DNA of 30,985 nt, taken from JALHVH01 sp964585685. Its GTDB lineage: Bacteria > Acidobacteriota > Aminicenantia > Aminicenantales > Saccharicenantaceae. The notes under the pieces are model-generated. The model was not told where the DNA came from, did not search any database, and saw only the letters and a program-made list of their open reading frames with translations. Shown here piece by piece: positions 13,226-21,531 of the stretch; positions within the stretch are counted from its first letter, which is position 1; each line of letters starts with the position of its first letter. A program made the translations under genes and the position numbers. Where the stretch lies: contig CAZPEP010000003.1 in NCBI GenBank assembly GCA_964585685.1, positions 1 to 30,985 on the forward strand, in the 5' to 3' direction.

Positions 13226-14565
13226 GGAGAATCGCGTCGATAGCCCTGACCGTCGCCCTGGGTCTCGGCCTTGCGGCCCCCGGGTTTTCCCAGGAGAAGC
13301 TCGTCCTGACGCTGGACGATTGCCTGAGGCTTGCCCTGGCCGGGAACCCGTTCGTCCTGGCTACGAAGGAGAAGGAGGCCGCCGCGGCCGCCCAGGTCCG
13401 AGACGCCGCCTCCCGGTTCTTTCCGTCGGTCAACGGCCAGGGTTCGGACATCCTCGACAAAAAAGTCTTCACCCTGGAATTCCCGTCGTTCGTCCCTGGG
13501 GAGCCGCCGCAGAGGGTCGAATTCGACTTCACAAAGACCTACCAGTTCACGCTGGCCTTCTCGATGCCCGTCTTTACGGGGGGCCGACTGGTCTCCGGCT
13601 TTAAGCAGGCCAACTACAACCTCAAGGCTACCCGGGAGATCATCCGGCAATCTCAACAGGAGACGGTTTTCAACGTCAAGAAGGCTTTCTACGGGTATCT
13701 TTTGGCCCGAGACTTCTCGGCGGTCGCGGGCGAGGCCGTGGCCCTGGCCGGGAAGCACGCCGCTAACGTCAAGAACCTCTACGACGCGGGGTTGGCCTCC
13801 AAGTTCGATCTGCTGAGGTCGGAGGTCCAGGTGGCCAACCTGAAGCCTCAACTGATCCGGGCCCGCAACAGCCTTGAGCTGGCCGAGCTCGCCCTTAAGA
13901 ACCTTCTCGGCCTTGATCTGGCCCGGCCTGTCGAGGTTCGCGGAGAATTGGGAGTCGTCCCGCTCGGCCTGGACGTCGAAGAGGCGGTCGTCCGGGCCCT
14001 CCGGCAGAGGCCCGAGCTCAGCCAGCTCGACTTCCAGCGCCGGATGGCCGCGGAGATGGTCAAGATCGCCCGGGGCTCCGGGCTTCCGTCGGTTGCCATC
14101 GGGGGCGCCTACAATTTCTGGTCGAACAACTTCAATTTCCGGAACAAGAACTGGGAGAGCTACTACACCATCAGCCTCAACCTCAACATCCCGATCTTCA
14201 ACGGGTTCGCGAGCAACGCCCAAGTCGGTCAGGCCAAGGCCGTCCTTCGCGAGCTCGAGCTCACCGGCAAGGGCCTGGTCGAGACCATCAAGCTCGAGGT
14301 CCGGCAGGCCGTCCTGAACTACGGGCAGGCCAAAGAGTCCCTGGCCTCCCAGGAACGGAACGTCGAAGAGGCCGCCGAGGCCGTGAGGATCGCCGAGCTC
14401 AATTTCGGCGAAGGCCTGGCGACGGGCCTGGACGTCAGCACCGCCCAGGTGGCCCTGAGCCAGGCGAAGACCAACCGGTCCCAAGCCTTGTATGACTGCG
14501 TCGTCTCCCTGGCCCAGCTGGAAAAGGCCTTCGGAGAGAACGTCGATACCGAAGATGCAAAATAA
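13222..14565 (+). CDS. TolC-family outer-membrane efflux protein
   Basis: The 447-residue protein has a signal peptide (MRRIASIALTVALGLGLAAPGFSQ) and the duplicated OEP/TolC architecture: 'LTLDDCLRLALAGNPFVLATKEKEAAAAAQVRDAASRFFPSVN' in the first half and 'LDVEEAVVRALRQRPELSQLDFQRRMAAEMVKIARGSGLPSVAIGGAYNF' in the second, each with long coiled helices, and the LNLNIPIFNGF strand and a GEGLATGLDVSTAQVALSQAKTN motif near the C-terminus. TolC proteins form the trimeric outer-membrane duct. It is followed after 13 bp, containing GGAGG, by the adaptor gene of the same pump. Confidence 0.93.
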   Translation: MRRIASIALTVALGLGLAAPGFSQEKLVLTLDDCLRLALAGNPFVLATKEKEAAAAAQVRDAASRFFPSVNGQGSDILDKKVFTLEFPSFVPGEPPQRVEFDFTKTYQFTLAFSMPVFTGGRLVSGFKQANYNLKATREIIRQSQQETVFNVKKAFYGYLLARDFSAVAGEAVALAGKHAANVKNLYDAGLASKFDLLRSEVQVANLKPQLIRARNSLELAELALKNLLGLDLARPVEVRGELGVVPLGLDVEEAVVRALRQRPELSQLDFQRRMAAEMVKIARGSGLPSVAIGGAYNFWSNNFNFRNKNWESYYTISLNLNIPIFNGFASNAQVGQAKAVLRELELTGKGLVETIKLEVRQAVLNYGQAKESLASQERNVEEAAEAVRIAELNFGEGLATGLDVSTAQVALSQAKTNRSQALYDCVVSLAQLEKAFGENVDTEDAK

Positions 14566-14578
14566 CGGAGGAACCCCG

Positions 14579-15682
14579 ATGAAACGCAACGCTTACGTCA
14601 CCATCACAGCCGTCGCGGCCATGGTCATAGCCCTCGTGTCCTGCAAGCCCGCCAAGAAGGACGCGGCCCAGGCGCAGGCGGCTGATAAGGCCGCCGGCGT
14701 CAAGACCTATAAGGTCCTCCGGCAGAGGGTTTCAGAGAAGATCGCCTACTCCGGAACGCTCGAGGCCTCCAAGAAAACAAGCATCACGCCTGAGGTCGGG
14801 GGCAAGATCGCCCGCATCCTCGTCCGCGAGGGAGACGCCGTGAAGGCGGGCCAGGTCCTGGCCGAGCTCGAGACCGAATCCATGCGGCTCCAGCTCAGGC
14901 AGGCCGAGGCCGGCGTGGCCGTGGCCGAGGCCGCCTACAACGACGCCTTGAAGAACAAGGAACGCATGGACCGTCTGATCAAGGAGAATGCCGTATCCGA
15001 ACAGCAGGCGGAAAAGGTGACCCTCGCCTTTGACGCGGCCAAGGCCCAGCGCGAGCAGGCCCAGGCCGGCCTGAATCTGGCAAAGTATGCGCTGAACATA
15101 TCCATTATGAGAGCGCCCTTCTCCGGCGTCATCGGCTCGAGGAACGCTGAGGTCGGCGACGTCATCAACCCGATGATGGGCGGCTATTCAGGGGCCTCCG
15201 GAGTCCTGACGCTCATAGATTTCGCCAAGGTCAAGATCATCGTCGACGTCGCCGAGAGCGATGCCCTTCGTCTCAAGAGGGGACAGACGGTCTTCCTCCG
15301 CGTCCCGTCGTTCCCCGGCCGCGAATTCCCGGGCGAGGTCGCCATCGCCAATTCGACCGCGGACCCCGCCACCAAGAAATTCCGCATCGAGGCCCTGTTC
15401 GACAACCCCGGCGGCGAGCTCCGGCCTGGGACGTTCGGCGAGGTCGTCTTCGAGGTCAGCACGCACGAGTCGGCCCTGGCCGTGCCCCAGAAGGCCGTCC
15501 TTGACGACACTTATGTTTTTCTCGTCCAGGCGGGCAAGGCCGTCAAACGGCCCGTGACCCTGGGCCTCCAGAACGCGACCGTGGTCGAGGTCCTGTCGGG
15601 CCTCTCCGAGGGCGACGTTGTTATCGTCGAAGGCAACTACGGCCTCGCGGACGGCGCCGCCGTCAGCGTCTCCGAAAGGTGA
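14579..15682 (+). CDS. RND efflux periplasmic adaptor (HlyD/AcrA family), lipoprotein
   Basis: The 367-residue membrane-fusion protein starts at ATG 14579 after GGAGG. Its N-terminus ends in a lipobox (VIALVSC), so it is probably lipid-anchored through that Cys near residue 22. Domains in order: a first barrel-lipoyl half (ITPEVGGKIARILVREGDAVKAGQVLAELE), an alpha-helical hairpin (MRLQLRQAEAGVAVAEAAYNDALKNKERMDRL...AQAGLNLAKYAL), the second lipoyl half (IMRAPFSGVIGSRNAEVGDVI), then the beta-barrel and membrane-proximal domain. It connects the inner-membrane pump to the TolC duct. The gap to the pump gene is 4 bp. Confidence 0.94.
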   Translation: MKRNAYVTITAVAAMVIALVSCKPAKKDAAQAQAADKAAGVKTYKVLRQRVSEKIAYSGTLEASKKTSITPEVGGKIARILVREGDAVKAGQVLAELETESMRLQLRQAEAGVAVAEAAYNDALKNKERMDRLIKENAVSEQQAEKVTLAFDAAKAQREQAQAGLNLAKYALNISIMRAPFSGVIGSRNAEVGDVINPMMGGYSGASGVLTLIDFAKVKIIVDVAESDALRLKRGQTVFLRVPSFPGREFPGEVAIANSTADPATKKFRIEALFDNPGGELRPGTFGEVVFEVSTHESALAVPQKAVLDDTYVFLVQAGKAVKRPVTLGLQNATVVEVLSGLSEGDVVIVEGNYGLADGAAVSVSER

Positions 15683-15686
15683 GATC

Positions 15687-18600
15687 ATGAAGCTCCCCGA
15701 ATTCTCCGTCAATCGCCGCGTCACGGCGACGATGATGGTCCTCATCCTGGTCGTCATCGGCGCCATCTCGTTCTCGAAACTGGGCCTCGATTTCTTCCCG
15801 GACATCGAGTTTCCGACGGTCTCCGTCGTCACGACGTATACGGGGGCCGCATCGCAGGATATCGAAACGACCATCACCAAGCCCCTGGAGGGGATCGTCA
15901 GCTCGGTCAGTCGCATCAAGAAGGTCACCTCGACGACCTCTGAAGGCGTCTCCGCCGTCACGGCCGAGTTCGAGTGGGGGACGAACCTCGATTTCGCCGC
16001 CCAGGACATCCGCGACCAGATCGGGCTCTATAAGAACTACCTTCCGCCGGACGCCTCCGAACCGCTGGTCGTCAAGTTCAACTTCAACCAGTTCCCCGTC
16101 ATCTTTTGGGGCGTCACGTCCGACATGCCGCCCTTCCAGCTGAAGAAGCTCCTCGACGACGAGGTCAAGCCGCGGCTCGAGCGCATCGACGGCGTCGCCT
16201 CCGCCATGGCCTTCACGACCGACGTTCGGGAGATCCTCATCGACGTCGACAAGGCGGCCCTGGTGACTCGCGGTCTGACCCTCGACCGCATCGTCCTGGC
16301 CCTCCAGGCCTCGAACGCGAACACGCCGGCCGGCAGCCTCGTCGAGCGCCATGCCGACCTTCTCGTCAGGACCCTCGGGGAATTCCAGAACCTTGACGAT
16401 ATCCGGCGTACGGTGGTCGGGGCCTCGCCGAAAGGCGAGCCTATCTACGTGTCCGATGTCGCTGAGGTCAGGGACACGCTTAAAGACACCCGCTACGAAG
16501 CCCGGGTCCAAGGGAAGAAGGGCGTCTTCCTCATGGTCAGCAAGCAGTCCGGAGCCAATTCGGCCATCGTCGGCGACGCCGTGAACCGGGAGATGGCGGC
16601 CGTGCGTCCGTCCCTGCCGCCCGGCATCCAGTTCCACACGGTCATGGACATGTCCGACATGGTCAAGATGGTCACGAAGCGGACCGGGGACAATGCCTGG
16701 CAGGGCGGCCTGCTGGCCATCGTCCTCATTTTCTTCTTCCTCCTGAACTGGCGGCCGACCCTCATCATCGGCCTGGCTATTCCCCTGTCCATCGTCATGA
16801 CCTTTATCGCCATGTATGCCGCCGGCTACACGCTTAACATGCTGACGCTGAGCGGCCTTGCCCTGGGGGTCGGGATGCTCGTGGACAACGCCATCGTCGT
16901 CATCGAGAATACCTTCCGTCACGTCCAGGAGGGGAAGGACCACAAGACCGCGTCTATCCTTGGCGCCTCCCAGGTCGGCATGGCCATCACGGCCTCCACC
17001 CTGACGACCGTCGTCGTTTTCCTGCCGATGGTCTTTGCGTCCGGGATCACGGCCAAGTTCACCCGGGGCCTCGCCCTGACCGTCACCTTCTCGCTCCTTG
17101 CCTCGCTCTTCGTCGCCCTGACCATCGTCCCGCTCCTTTCGTCGTTCTTATTCCGCAGGGGGAAAGCCATCCTGATGGCCGACAATGCTGCCTCCCGGGG
17201 GAACGGGCTCAAGGGCAAGCTGATAAGCTGGCAGGGCTTCGACAAGGCCCGGGCGAGATACCGGAAGGCCCTGGAGGCCACCCTGCGCAGGCGCAAACTG
17301 GCCCTCGGCCTCGTCATCCTGGCCTTTATCCTGTCCCTGGCGGCGGTGCCCTTCCTCGGCACCCAATTCATGCCGCCCATGGACCAGGATATGCTCTTCG
17401 TTAAGATCGGCCTTCCGGTGGGGACAGCCCTCGCCGAGACAGACCGGGTCTGCCAGATGATCGAGGACCTTGCCGGGAAGCAGCCCGAGGTCAAGATCGT
17501 TACGGCCCAGGTCGGGTCCCAGGCCGAGGTCAACCCCTCGGACGCGGCGTCCGAGATGTCGGCTAGCGGCACGCACGAGGCCGTCCTCTATATCGGGATG
17601 GTCAAGAAGCAGCTCCGGAAGCGGAGCGGCAACCAGGTCCTGGAGTCCATCCGGAACGGATTGCCGAAGATCCAGAACCTCAAGTTCGATTCCCTGGACG
17701 TCTCGTCCAGCTTTATGGGAGGCACGCGGAATCCGGTGGACATCAAGCTCTTCGGGAAGGACCTCGACCTCCTGAAGACGCTGGCCAACACCATGGTCGA
17801 GCACATCCGCGACGTTCCGGGGATCCGGGACGCGACCCATTCCATGGCCGCCGGAAAACCCGAATACCACCTCCGTCTCGACCGTGTCCGGGCGGCCCAG
17901 TTGGGCTTGATGGTCGGACAGGTCGGGAGCGCCGTCCAGACCGCGACCATTGGAAAGGTCGCGACGCGCTTCCGCGACGCCGACGAGGAGATCGACGTCC
18001 GCGTCAAGTTCCAGGAACGTTATCGCGACAGCCTGGACGAGATCCGGACGATCCCCCTCGTGACGGCGGCGAACAAGACGGTTTACGTGGACCAGATCGC
18101 CGCGGTCGAGGAGGGGAGCGGCCCCATCAAGATCACGCGGGAGAACCAGTCCCGGAGCGTCTCCGTCACGGCCAATGTCGTCGGCCGCGACCTCGGCAGC
18201 GTCATTCGCGACGTCAAGGGCCGGCTGGCCGCGTTCGATACAGGCCTTCCCCAGGGCTACTTCCTGGAATATAGCGGCGCGTATGAGCAAATGACGGACG
18301 CGTTCAAGGTCCTCCTCGGCGCCTTCCTATTGGCCACGCTTCTCGTCTATATGGTCATGGCCTCCCAGTTCGAGTCCCTTCTCCATCCCTTCATCATCAT
18401 GTTCACCATCCCGATGGGCTTCATCGGTGTCGTCATCGGGCTCGCCCTCTGGGGGCTTCCGGTCGACATGCCGGTAGCCATAGGCTTCATCCTTCTCGAA
18501 GGCATCGCCGTCAACAACGGCATCGTCATGATCGACTACATCAACCAGCTCATCAGGAGCGGCGCCCCGAAGCGGGAGGCCATCCTCCAGGGATCCGCGA

Positions 18601-18812
18601 CGCGTCTGCGGCCCGTCCTCCTCACCGCGCTGACCACGGTCCTAGGCATGCTGCCGATGGCCCTGAGCCGTTCTTCGGGGTCGGAGATGCGGGCCCCCAT
18701 CGCGGTCGCGGTCCTCGCCGGGTTGACGGCCACGACGTTCCTGACCCTGTTCATCATCCCGGTCATCTACAGCATGTTCGAAAAAGTATCGTTCAAGAAA
18801 GCGCTAGATTAG
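15687..18812 (+). CDS. RND multidrug efflux permease (HAE1/AcrB-like)
   Basis: The 1041-residue protein is a full-length RND pump with twelve predicted membrane helices and two large periplasmic loops: MKLPEFSVNRRVTATMMVLILVVIGAISF (TM1), the AcrB-like FFPDIEFPTVSVVTTYTGAA start of the first loop, and the TM4 motif GVGMLVDNAIVVIENTFRH. In AcrB the corresponding pair is D407-D408; here the second Asp is Asn, as in several HAE1 subgroups. The second half has the QFMPPMDQDMLFVKIGLPVGT and LEGIAVNNGIVMIDYINQL motifs. It uses proton flow to expel amphiphilic compounds. The start ATG 15687 gives the family N-terminus; longer readings overlap the adaptor gene. Confidence 0.95.
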   Translation: MKLPEFSVNRRVTATMMVLILVVIGAISFSKLGLDFFPDIEFPTVSVVTTYTGAASQDIETTITKPLEGIVSSVSRIKKVTSTTSEGVSAVTAEFEWGTNLDFAAQDIRDQIGLYKNYLPPDASEPLVVKFNFNQFPVIFWGVTSDMPPFQLKKLLDDEVKPRLERIDGVASAMAFTTDVREILIDVDKAALVTRGLTLDRIVLALQASNANTPAGSLVERHADLLVRTLGEFQNLDDIRRTVVGASPKGEPIYVSDVAEVRDTLKDTRYEARVQGKKGVFLMVSKQSGANSAIVGDAVNREMAAVRPSLPPGIQFHTVMDMSDMVKMVTKRTGDNAWQGGLLAIVLIFFFLLNWRPTLIIGLAIPLSIVMTFIAMYAAGYTLNMLTLSGLALGVGMLVDNAIVVIENTFRHVQEGKDHKTASILGASQVGMAITASTLTTVVVFLPMVFASGITAKFTRGLALTVTFSLLASLFVALTIVPLLSSFLFRRGKAILMADNAASRGNGLKGKLISWQGFDKARARYRKALEATLRRRKLALGLVILAFILSLAAVPFLGTQFMPPMDQDMLFVKIGLPVGTALAETDRVCQMIEDLAGKQPEVKIVTAQVGSQAEVNPSDAASEMSASGTHEAVLYIGMVKKQLRKRSGNQVLESIRNGLPKIQNLKFDSLDVSSSFMGGTRNPVDIKLFGKDLDLLKTLANTMVEHIRDVPGIRDATHSMAAGKPEYHLRLDRVRAAQLGLMVGQVGSAVQTATIGKVATRFRDADEEIDVRVKFQERYRDSLDEIRTIPLVTAANKTVYVDQIAAVEEGSGPIKITRENQSRSVSVTANVVGRDLGSVIRDVKGRLAAFDTGLPQGYFLEYSGAYEQMTDAFKVLLGAFLLATLLVYMVMASQFESLLHPFIIMFTIPMGFIGVVIGLALWGLPVDMPVAIGFILLEGIAVNNGIVMIDYINQLIRSGAPKREAILQGSATRLRPVLLTALTTVLGMLPMALSRSSGSEMRAPIAVAVLAGLTATTFLTLFIIPVIYSMFEKVSFKKALD

Positions 18813-18828
18813 CGAGACCTGAGGAATG

Positions 18829-18850
18829 TAGCCGCAGGCTTCAGCCCGCG
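18829..18850. repeat. Short hairpin repeat TAGCCGCAGG..., copy 1
   Basis: TAGCCGCAGGCTTCAGCCCG followed by CG, with a small stem GCAGGCT/AGCCCGC (one G-C/A-type mismatch at most), 16 bp after the permease stop. The first ten bases are identical to those at the lepA end (28978). Both copies are at 3' ends of genes, as expected for a dispersed intergenic palindrome. Confidence 0.5.
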
Positions 18851-18995
18851 TCTTGATATGAGCCAGGGGAACCGTGCCCGCCCCACTTCTGCCGGCGACG
18901 CGGTCCTTCTCCGAGTCCCCTTTGAAATCCTCGAGGGGGTTGGGGGAGCTAAGAGATATCAATGATCCCCGGCGTGTCACCGTGAAAACGGCGAT

Positions 18996-19040
18996 CCGGT
19001 CCGTGAATAAAATTATCGACCGTGGACCGGCGCGGACCGG
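18996..19040. repeat. CCGGTCC / GGACCGG inverted and direct repeats
   Basis: CCGGTCC at 18996-19002 can pair with GGACCGG at 19024-19030 or with its second copy at 19034-19040. It lies in the 251-bp space between the convergent permease and eRF1-like genes and may be a weak transcription-end hairpin. Otherwise nothing recognisable fills this space beyond the 18829 repeat. Confidence 0.3.
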
Positions 19041-19063
19041 AGTCGTTGCGGCCCGCGGGCGGC

Positions 19064-20209
19064 CTAGATTTTATATTTCAGGAACGCGCCTATGCTCCCG
19101 TACCGGTCGAGCTTCGTGGGCGGCGTGACCTGCCGGACGGAGCAGGCGCGCTTCGCGGCGGTCTCAATGGCCTCGTCGATGATGTCCACGACGGCATACG
19201 TTTTCTTCAGGCAGACCGGGCAGGTTGCCTCCTCCAGGTAAAGGAAGCGGCAGTTCGGGCAGATGTGTCCCTCCCGGGAAAAATTGTGGGTCACGACGAG
19301 CGTCTGGGTCTCGAACAAGTTGAGCCTCTGCAGGGTCTCCTTGATCCCGGAGCAGGCTTTGCCGCCGCGCTCGAGCTCGGCGATGAGCCTGGCGACGACC
19401 CCGACCTCCTCGTCCATGTTCAGCCGGTCCTCGAGCTCGATGGCCTCCTTGAGCACTTTCGCGGGCGCGGCGGACGGCTTGGCCTTGAGCCGGCCTTTGA
19501 GGCGCTCCTTCAGATAGGCGTGGAGGACGGGCTCGAAGTGCGGATGGACGTCGTCCTCGTATCCCAGGAATAGCCAGTCGAACCGGCCTTTCTGGAACAG
19601 GTCGAAAGCGATCTGCGAGGCCTTCTTGAAATGCTCCAGCACGTGGGCCTCGAGATGCCGTTCGATCCGCCTCGATGCCGAGCCCTCGAAGCCGGCTTCC
19701 TTCACCTTGCTGGGGACATCGCTCGTCAGGCTTTCCAGCGACTTGATCCCGCCCATCTGAACCTCGTAGAGCCGCGCTTCCCTCCGATTGATGAGGAGGA
19801 CGCAGATCCGGCGGTATTTTTCCAGGATGGCCAGGAGCGGGCGGACATAGAAGTTCTGGTCGAAGACGATCCTGTTCCGGGGGCCGTGGGGCAGGTCCAG
19901 GACCTGCAGGAAGCCATTGCGGGAGCACGAGAACATGGCCAGGCCTGCGTGGTTATGCGAGCCCAGGCTTTGGGCGCCGAAGGCGGCGATGGCCTCGAGG
20001 TCCCCGGCCAGGGATTCCTTCTTGTCCCGGCCGAGGTCCGAAGCCTCGAGGCGGCCCCGGCCCTCCTGGAGGAGCTGTTTAAGAGAGACGGCGATCTCCT
20101 TCTTCGACAGCCGTCCCTTGTCCGTATCCAAATAGAACGACGTGGCCGGAAAGCCTCCGCCGTCGAAATTCGAGAGCGTCTCTATTTGGGCGCGGCCTGT
20201 GATGATCAT
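19064..20209 (-). CDS. eRF1-like bacterial protein (baeRF type) with C-terminal zinc ribbon
   Basis: The 381-residue protein has the layout of bacterial relatives of archaeal/eukaryotic release factor 1: a short N-terminal strand region (FPATSFYLDTDKGRLSKKEIAVSLKQLL), a middle RNase-H-like domain with the family marker YRRICVLLINRREARLYEVQMGGI, a C-terminal L7Ae-like domain (FDWLFLGYEDDVHPHFEPVLHAYLKERLKG) and a four-cysteine ribbon at C317, C320, C330, C333. No GGQ peptidyl-hydrolysis motif is present, so ordinary termination is not expected; roles in ribosome rescue or stress have been proposed for these families. The start ATG 20209 is 4 nt after AAGGAGG. It has a strong promoter and a leader of about 65 nt. 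The gene stands alone. Confidence 0.75.
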   Translation of the reverse strand: MIITGRAQIETLSNFDGGGFPATSFYLDTDKGRLSKKEIAVSLKQLLQEGRGRLEASDLGRDKKESLAGDLEAIAAFGAQSLGSHNHAGLAMFSCSRNGFLQVLDLPHGPRNRIVFDQNFYVRPLLAILEKYRRICVLLINRREARLYEVQMGGIKSLESLTSDVPSKVKEAGFEGSASRRIERHLEAHVLEHFKKASQIAFDLFQKGRFDWLFLGYEDDVHPHFEPVLHAYLKERLKGRLKAKPSAAPAKVLKEAIELEDRLNMDEEVGVVARLIAELERGGKACSGIKETLQRLNLFETQTLVVTHNFSREGHICPNCRFLYLEEATCPVCLKKTYAVVDIIDEAIETAAKRACSVRQVTPPTKLDRYGSIGAFLKYKI

Positions 20210-20281
20210 GAAGCCTCCTTAGAAATTTCTTGGAAACCGGGTTCCCGCGAAGGGTACCGAAGAGATGAAACCACTGATTTA

Positions 20282-20310
20282 AAGATAATAAGCTAGCCGG
20301 ACTTTGTCAA
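20282..20310 (-). promoter_or_regulatory. Promoter of the eRF1-like gene
   Basis: Minus strand TTGACA (20310-20305), 17-bp spacer, TATCTT (20287-20282). It faces away from the tRNA-Leu promoter; the GCGAGAC triple repeat lies between them. Confidence 0.68.
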
Positions 20311-20321
20311 GCATATAAAGA

Positions 20322-20346
20322 GCGAGACGGGCGAGACAAGCGACAG
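20322..20346. repeat. Triple 9-bp repeat of GCGAGAC, copy 1
   Basis: GCGAGAC at 20322-20328 and 20331-20337 and the degenerate GCGACAG at 20340-20346, with a 9-bp period. It starts 11 bp upstream of the eRF1-like -35 box and ends 23 bp before the tRNA-Leu -35 box. A second array with the same unit and period lies at 27137-27161 between tatA and lepA. Confidence 0.6.
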
Positions 20347-20369
20347 GTTCGCAGTTCGAGGTCAGCTCC

Positions 20370-20398
20370 TTTACTTGGGTGCTGGTTCCGGATATAAT
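20370..20398 (+). promoter_or_regulatory. Promoter of tRNA-Leu
   Basis: TTTACT (20370-20375), 17-bp spacer, TATAAT (20393-20398), about 29 bp before the tRNA 5' end. The -10 is perfect. Confidence 0.68.
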
Positions 20399-20427
20399 AA
20401 TCGCCTGAATCCTGAGACGGATTTGAT

Positions 20428-20514
20428 TGCGGAAGTGGCGGAATGGCAGACGCGTAAGCCTCAGGAGTTTATGGCCGTAAGGCCGTGGGGGTTCAAGTCC
20501 CCCCTTCCGCACCA
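20428..20514 (+). tRNA. tRNA-Leu (anticodon CAG)
   Basis: An 87-nt tRNA with encoded CCA. The acceptor stem is GCGGAAG (20428-20434) with CTTCCGC, the anticodon stem TAAGC/GTTTA flanks the loop CTCAGGA, giving anticodon CAG for CUG codons. A long variable arm (GGCCGTAAGGCC) marks it as a class II tRNA, and the T arm is GGGGG-TTCAAGT-CCCCC. The G-U pair in the anticodon stem is tolerated. No intron. Confidence 0.96.
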
Positions 20515-20550
20515 GCTCTTCCTTCCGGCAAGGTCCCGACGGGATTCCCT

Positions 20551-20586
20551 CCCGGGGGATCCGTTATGTGGTAAGATAACCCCGGG
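20551..20586 (+). promoter_or_regulatory. Hairpin between tRNA-Leu and the GWxTD gene
   Basis: CCCGGGG (20551-20557) pairs with CCCCGGG (20580-20586), and TTAT (20564-20567) with ATAA (20576-20579) inside. It ends 9 bp before ATG 20596. There is no T-run, so it is not a standard terminator; it may help tRNA 3' processing or mask the start of the next gene. Confidence 0.35.
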
Positions 20587-20595
20587 TAATAACGC

Positions 20596-21531
20596 ATGAA
20601 AAAAACACCGTGGTTCGTCGTCGTCATGGTTTTCGCGTTCGCGGCTTCCTGCCGGCTCTACAACCTCGAACAGAAGCTGAAGCCCGAGGACGCCGCCTTC
20701 TTATCCAAGGTGCAGTACATCATAACCGGGGAGGAGCGCAAGATCTTCCTCGAGCTCCCAGACTCCGAACGGGCCGCGTTCCAGGAGGAATTCTGGAAGC
20801 GCCGTGATCCCGATCCCGACACCCCCGGGAACGAATTCAAGACCGATTACTTCCAACGGGTGGACCGGGCGAGCGCGATGTTCCACGGCGAAGGGCGGGC
20901 GGGATGGCTGACCGACCGCGGCCGCATCTTCATCCTCTTCGGCCCCCCGAGCGAGCGGATGACCTACCCCATGGAAGCCTCCGGCTACTGCCGCGAGGTC
21001 TGGTACTACGGGAGCTTTCCGGTCATCTTTATCGACGAGCACTGCTCGGGGAGCTTCCTTCTGACGGCGGTCAACCTGGAGCACCTTCAGGAGCTCAACA
21101 TCGCCCAGGCCTACTTCCAGAAGACGTTCACCCAGGAAAAGAAGCTGTTCGACTATGACGTCACGGTCGCCGGGAAGGTCGTCCGGGGGGACCGGTACGA
21201 GGGGAGCCTCGTCATCGAGATCCCGTACGTGAGCCTATGGTTCACCGCCAAGGGCGGAAAGCTCGCGACGACTCTGACCTTCGAGGCGGAGCTGAAGACC
21301 TCTGCGGGGAAGACCTTCTGGAAGAACGTCCAGGCGTTCGACATCCTCGTCGACGAGGACGAGCTTAAGGCGAAACGGGACGAATCCTACCGAATGGAGC
21401 TCCCGATGGTCCTCGAGGGGGACCTCGGGGCGCTGCGGCAGGGGAAGAGCCTCCTTCAAGTCGGCTTGACGAATTCGACCGAGGGCGAGATCCTCCGGAA
21501 GGCCGTCGAGTTCCGCCTCGACCGGAACTAG
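20596..21531 (+). CDS. GWxTD-domain lipoprotein
   Basis: The 311-residue protein starts with a lipoprotein signal (VVVMVFAFAASC, Cys19). The GWxTD domain covers about residues 30-170: LSKVQYIITGEERKIFLELPDSERAAFQEEFWKRRDPDPDTPGNEFKTDYFQRVDRA, then the eponymous GWLTDRGRIFILFGPP with GWLTD at 103-107. The C-terminal half is beta-rich. GWxTD proteins are common in Acidobacteriota and relatives and their function is unknown; envelope location is inferred from the lipobox. No Shine-Dalgarno site precedes the ATG; the hairpin at 20551-20586 does. The stop codon shares CTAG (21528-21531) with the stop of the convergent receptor gene. Confidence 0.88.
   Translation: MKKTPWFVVVMVFAFAASCRLYNLEQKLKPEDAAFLSKVQYIITGEERKIFLELPDSERAAFQEEFWKRRDPDPDTPGNEFKTDYFQRVDRASAMFHGEGRAGWLTDRGRIFILFGPPSERMTYPMEASGYCREVWYYGSFPVIFIDEHCSGSFLLTAVNLEHLQELNIAQAYFQKTFTQEKKLFDYDVTVAGKVVRGDRYEGSLVIEIPYVSLWFTAKGGKLATTLTFEAELKTSAGKTFWKNVQAFDILVDEDELKAKRDESYRMELPMVLEGDLGALRQGKSLLQVGLTNSTEGEILRKAVEFRLDRN

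Noticed and set aside
20551..20586. Intrinsic terminator after tRNA-Leu
   Set aside because: The hairpin is present but lacks a T-run, so it is listed only as an uncertain regulatory hairpin.
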